This document shows, in pieces, positions 6,094 to 8,777 of a stretch of DNA of 8,777 bases; the stretch's first letter is position 1; every line of letters begins with the position of its first letter. The translations under genes and the position numbers were made by a program. Where the stretch lies: assembly GCA_904502155.1 (NCBI GenBank), contig CAJGDV010000043.1, positions 1 to 8,777 on the forward strand, given 5' to 3'. The DNA is from an uncultured Bacilli bacterium (GTDB taxonomy: Bacteria > Bacillota_I > Bacilli_A > RF39 > UBA660). The notes beneath the pieces were generated by a model. It was given only the letters and a program-made list of their open reading frames with translations, searched no databases and had not been told where the DNA came from.

Positions 6094-8637
6094 ATGTTAC
6101 AGCTTAAAAAGATAAAAAAAAGTTATAAAACAGGTGATTTTGTTCAACATGCCTTAAAGGGTATTGATGTTGAATTTAGAGAAAATGAATTTGTTGCTAT
6201 ATTAGGTCCTTCTGGAAGTGGAAAAACAACAATGCTTAATATTATCGGTGGTTTAGACAGATATGATTCTGGAGACTTAATTATTAATGGTAAATCAACA
6301 AAAGAATTTAACGATAAAGATTGGGATGCATATCGTAATAACTGTATAGGATTTATATTTCAAAGTTATAATTTAATTGGTCATATTTCAGTTTTACAAA
6401 ATGTTGAAATGAGTATGACATTAAGCGGTGTCAGTGCTAAAAAAAGACGTCGTAAAGCATTAGAAGTATTAAATAAAGTAGGACTAAAAGAACATGCTCA
6501 TAAAAGACCAAATCAATTATCTGGTGGTCAAATGCAACGTGTTGCAATAGCGCGTGCTCTTGTTAATGACCCAGAAATTATTATGGCTGACGAACCTACA
6601 GGTGCCTTAGACTCACAAACTAGTATTCAAATATTAGAATTAATAAAAGAAATAGCTGAAGATAAATTAGTAATTATGGTTACACATAATCCTGAATTAG
6701 CAGAAAATTATGCATCTAGAATTATTAAATTTAAAGATGGAAATTTAATTGATGATTCAAATCCAATAACAAAAAAAGATAAAATTAATAAAGAGTTAAA
6801 TTTAAAACATACTCAAATGTCTTATAAAACAGCATTATCATTAAGTTTTACTAACTTAATGACTAAAAAGGGTAGAACAATACTAACTTCTTTAGCAGGT
6901 TCAATTGGAATTATTGGTATAGCATTAATTCTATCATTATCACATGGGATGCAAAGTTATATTGATAGAGTTCAAGAAGAAACTTTATCAAGTTATCCTT
7001 TAACTATAGCAGAAGCATCTGTTGATATGACAGATATTATGTCTAGTATGAAACCATCTCTAGGTACTGAAGATCAAAAGGAAAATAAAATTTATTCAAA
7101 TAATATTATGAATAAAATGATGAATATGGTAACAGCTAAAGTTACAACAAATAATTTAAAAGAATTTAAAAGTCAAATTGAAAAAGATAAGAAATTAAAG
7201 GAATATACTAATGCTATATCATATTCATATGATTTAAATTTAAATATTTATAGAAATGTAAATGGTGAAAATGTAAAAGTTAACCCAACACAAGTAATGG
7301 ATAATCTAGGAATGGGTCTAAATCAAATGCAACAACAAATGATGACAACAGATGTTTTTCAAGAATTATTTAATAATGATGAACTTAATAAACAAATGTA
7401 TGATGTTGTAAAAGGAAGATGGCCAGAAAATTATGATGAAGTAGTATTATTGATAGATAAAAATAATCAAGTTAGTGATTTTACATTATATTCTTTAGGA
7501 ATATTAGATCAAGATGAACTTGAACTAATTATGAAAAAAATTATGGCTGGAGAAGTAATTGAAGAGAGTAAAAAACATGAATTTGATTATGAAGACTTTT
7601 TAAATCTAGAATTTAAAGTATTACAAAATAGTGACTACTATGACAAAGTAAATAATTTATGGATTAATAAAGAAAACGATGAAAAATATATAAATGAAAA
7701 ATTAAACAATGCATTAAAATTAAAAGTTGTTGGAATTATTAGACCAAATGAAGAAGCTGTTTCTCAGGCATCTTCAGGAATGATTTATTATTCAAAAGAT
7801 TTAACTGAATATATAATTAATAAAAATAATGAATCACAAATAGTTAAAGAACAAAAAGAAAATCCAGAAATTAATGTTTTAACTAAAATGTCATTTAATG
7901 ATAATAATAAATTTGATCCAAGTAATATGAGTCCAGAACAACTTGCATATATTCAATCATTACCACCAACAGAACTAGCACAATTAATGCAAAATTACCA
8001 AGAACAAGCTGGTTTAACATATGAACAAGTATTAAAACAAATAGGTGGAATTGATATTAATTCACCATCAATGATAAATATTTATCCTAAAGATTTTGAT
8101 TCAAAAGAAGAAGTTATTAACTATATTGCAGATTATAATAAAACACAAGAAAAAAATGGTAAAGAAGAAAATATTATAGATTACCAAGATCTTGTTGGAA
8201 TGTTAATGTCTTCAGTTTCAACAATTATAAATGTAATTAGTTATGCTTTAATGGCTTTTGTTTCAATTTCATTAGTTGTTTCAAGTATTATGATTGGAAT
8301 TATTACTTATATTTCAGTTCTTGAACGTACAAAGGAAATTGGTATTTTAAGAGCTATTGGTGCAAGTAAAAAAGATATTACAAGAATATTTAATGCAGAA
8401 ACAGTTATTGAAGGATTTATAGCTGGTACATTAGGTATTTTAATTACATTACTTTTAAATATACCTATTAATATTATTGTTAAAAATATTACTGATATTT
8501 CTAATTTATCAAAACTTCCATTTATGGGTGCTATTATTTTAATTATATTAAGTACTATTTTAACAATAGTTGGAGGATTTATACCTGCAATATATGCAAG
8601 TAAAAAAGATCCAGTGGAAGCACTTAGAACAGAATAA
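6094..8637 (+). CDS. MacB-type ABC transporter, ATPase and FtsX-like permease in one chain
   Basis: The 847 residues join an N-terminal ATPase to one permease unit; two copies would form the working transporter. The ATPase (about 1-225) has Walker A GPSGSGKTT (38-46), Q-loop Q90, signature LSGGQ (142-146), Walker B IIMADE (162-167, catalytic E167), D-loop ALD and switch H198. QSYNLIGHISVLQNVEM is typical of the LolD/MacB/FtsE group. Helix 1 (about 263-285) leads into an external region of about 420 residues, then three helices (about 709-738, 771-795, 812-834). The FtsX-type motif ERTKEIGILRAIGASKKDI (744-762) follows helix 2, and the chain ends SKKDPVEALRTE. Related pumps use ATP to move an external domain, serving in export of peptides, antibiotics or lipoproteins, or in signalling. 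The substrate is unknown; there is no partner permease, two-component system or accessory protein beside it. Part of the external domain (312-417) is rich in Met and Gln. AGGAGG five bases upstream supports the start. Confidence 0.93.
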   Translation: MLQLKKIKKSYKTGDFVQHALKGIDVEFRENEFVAILGPSGSGKTTMLNIIGGLDRYDSGDLIINGKSTKEFNDKDWDAYRNNCIGFIFQSYNLIGHISVLQNVEMSMTLSGVSAKKRRRKALEVLNKVGLKEHAHKRPNQLSGGQMQRVAIARALVNDPEIIMADEPTGALDSQTSIQILELIKEIAEDKLVIMVTHNPELAENYASRIIKFKDGNLIDDSNPITKKDKINKELNLKHTQMSYKTALSLSFTNLMTKKGRTILTSLAGSIGIIGIALILSLSHGMQSYIDRVQEETLSSYPLTIAEASVDMTDIMSSMKPSLGTEDQKENKIYSNNIMNKMMNMVTAKVTTNNLKEFKSQIEKDKKLKEYTNAISYSYDLNLNIYRNVNGENVKVNPTQVMDNLGMGLNQMQQQMMTTDVFQELFNNDELNKQMYDVVKGRWPENYDEVVLLIDKNNQVSDFTLYSLGILDQDELELIMKKIMAGEVIEESKKHEFDYEDFLNLEFKVLQNSDYYDKVNNLWINKENDEKYINEKLNNALKLKVVGIIRPNEEAVSQASSGMIYYSKDLTEYIINKNNESQIVKEQKENPEINVLTKMSFNDNNKFDPSNMSPEQLAYIQSLPPTELAQLMQNYQEQAGLTYEQVLKQIGGIDINSPSMINIYPKDFDSKEEVINYIADYNKTQEKNGKEENIIDYQDLVGMLMSSVSTIINVISYALMAFVSISLVVSSIMIGIITYISVLERTKEIGILRAIGASKKDITRIFNAETVIEGFIAGTLGILITLLLNIPINIIVKNITDISNLSKLPFMGAIILIILSTILTIVGGFIPAIYASKKDPVEALRTE

Positions 8638-8662
8638 GGAAAACATTTATTGTTTTCCTTTT
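8635..8662 (+). terminator. Intrinsic terminator of the ABC transporter gene
   Basis: AAGGAAAACA (8636-8645) pairs perfectly with TGTTTTCCTT (8651-8660) around a five-base TTTAT loop, with four T residues at 8659-8662. The TAA stop (8635-8637) supplies the base of the left arm. The stem is good; the T-tract is shorter than at the other terminators. Confidence 0.78.
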
Positions 8663-8665
8663 GTG

Positions 8666-8690
8666 TGGTATAATATATATAGTTAGGAGG
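8666..8690 (+). promoter_or_regulatory. Extended -10 promoter and RBS of the last gene
   Basis: TG at 8666-8667, one base, then TATAAT at 8669-8674 exactly match the extended -10 consensus, seven bases after the terminator T-tract. The -35 at 17 bases (8646-8651, TTTATT) is poor. AGGAGG at 8685-8690 lies seven bases before a TTG at 8698 and decides that start. Confidence 0.62.
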
Positions 8691-8697
8691 AATCTTT

Positions 8698-8777
8698 TTG
8701 AAAGGGAAAGTTGTTATATCTGGAAGCAGCAAATTACTTACTGAAGTAGCTTACTGGAAAAAACATTTTGAGGATAA
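8698..8777 (+). CDS. N-terminus of a gene with a TTG start, product uncertain (partial, runs off window)
   Basis: TTG at 8698-8700, seven bases after a perfect AGGAGG, opens a frame reading fMet-KGKVVISGSSKLLTEVAYW (residues 2-20) and then KKHFED to the window edge, 26 codons. An upstream promoter and terminator mark it as a new unit. A short hydrophobic strand (VVISGS) leading into a Gly-Ser loop and then an amphipathic helix is the usual opening of a Rossmann-like nucleotide- or nucleoside-binding fold. It faintly resembles the start of nucleoside 2-deoxyribosyltransferase-like proteins. That is only an impression from 26 residues, so no function is assigned. There is no ATG in the visible frame, which supports TTG as the true start. 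Confidence 0.72.
   Translation, partial: MKGKVVISGSSKLLTEVAYWKKHFED

Noticed and set aside
8307..8732. Open minus-strand frame across the end of the ABC transporter, its terminator and the start of the next gene
   Set aside because: It runs through a terminator, a promoter and two well-supported plus-strand genes; the product is low-complexity and hydrophobic, mirroring the permease helices.
1..8777. Possible Mollicutes-type genetic code (UGA read as Trp)
   Set aside because: Tryptophan is encoded by TGG in the conserved positions, the genes read through without needing UGA as sense, and the inferred upstream gene ends in TGA.
1286..8777. One operon from prs to the last gene, implied by same-strand genes with short gaps
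   Set aside because: Every gap has a convincing intrinsic terminator followed by a new promoter, and the gene functions are unrelated.
1..8777. Defence system, prophage, integrative element or CRISPR in the window
   Set aside because: There is no integrase, transposase, terminal repeats, spacer-repeat array, nuclease-sensor pair or phage gene. The recognised genes are housekeeping or transport, with uniform composition apart from a mild codon shift in prs.

Overview
The window is strongly AT-rich, with AGA as the main arginine codon, A/T-ending codons, consensus AGGAGG-type ribosome binding sites and TTG as an alternative start. TGG encodes tryptophan, and there is no sign of UGA being read as tryptophan. 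Together with the gene families this points to a low-GC member of the Bacilli/Firmicutes, plausibly one of the small-genome uncultured lineages near Erysipelotrichales, RF39 or the Mollicutes. That placement is inference; no marker gene is present. All genes lie on the plus strand and no RNA gene, mobile element, CRISPR array or long non-coding stretch is visible.

Layout, left to right: (1) the last codons of a gene entering from the left, whose TGA overlaps the next start in an ATGA junction; (2) a Y-family translesion DNA polymerase (dinB-like, 33-1232) with a beta-clamp motif; (3) a divergent ribose-phosphate pyrophosphokinase (prs, 1286-2374); (4) a small, charged, helical protein of unknown function (2443-2877); (5) a four-helix membrane protein that looks internally duplicated (2927-3796); (6) the RNA-binding protein Tex (3847-6009); (7) a MacB-type ABC transporter with ATPase and FtsX-like permease in one chain (6094-8637); (8) the start of a further gene with a TTG start (8698 to the window end).

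The genes do not form a pathway. From dinB onward each appears to be its own transcription unit: every gap is only 49-84 bases and holds a hairpin-plus-T-tract terminator, a -10 promoter element (extended by TG in most cases) and a ribosome binding site. In five of the six gaps the stop codon of the preceding gene lies inside, or at the edge of, the terminator hairpin. The most distinctive single regulatory site is a perfect 6-3-6 dyad between the -35 and -10 of the ABC transporter promoter, which looks like a repressor operator.

I see ordinary chromosomal content and no convincing new multi-gene defence or mobile system. The points most worth a second look are the repeated terminator/promoter architecture, the operator-like dyad, the duplicated membrane protein, the divergent PRPP synthase and the two proteins without a recognisable family.
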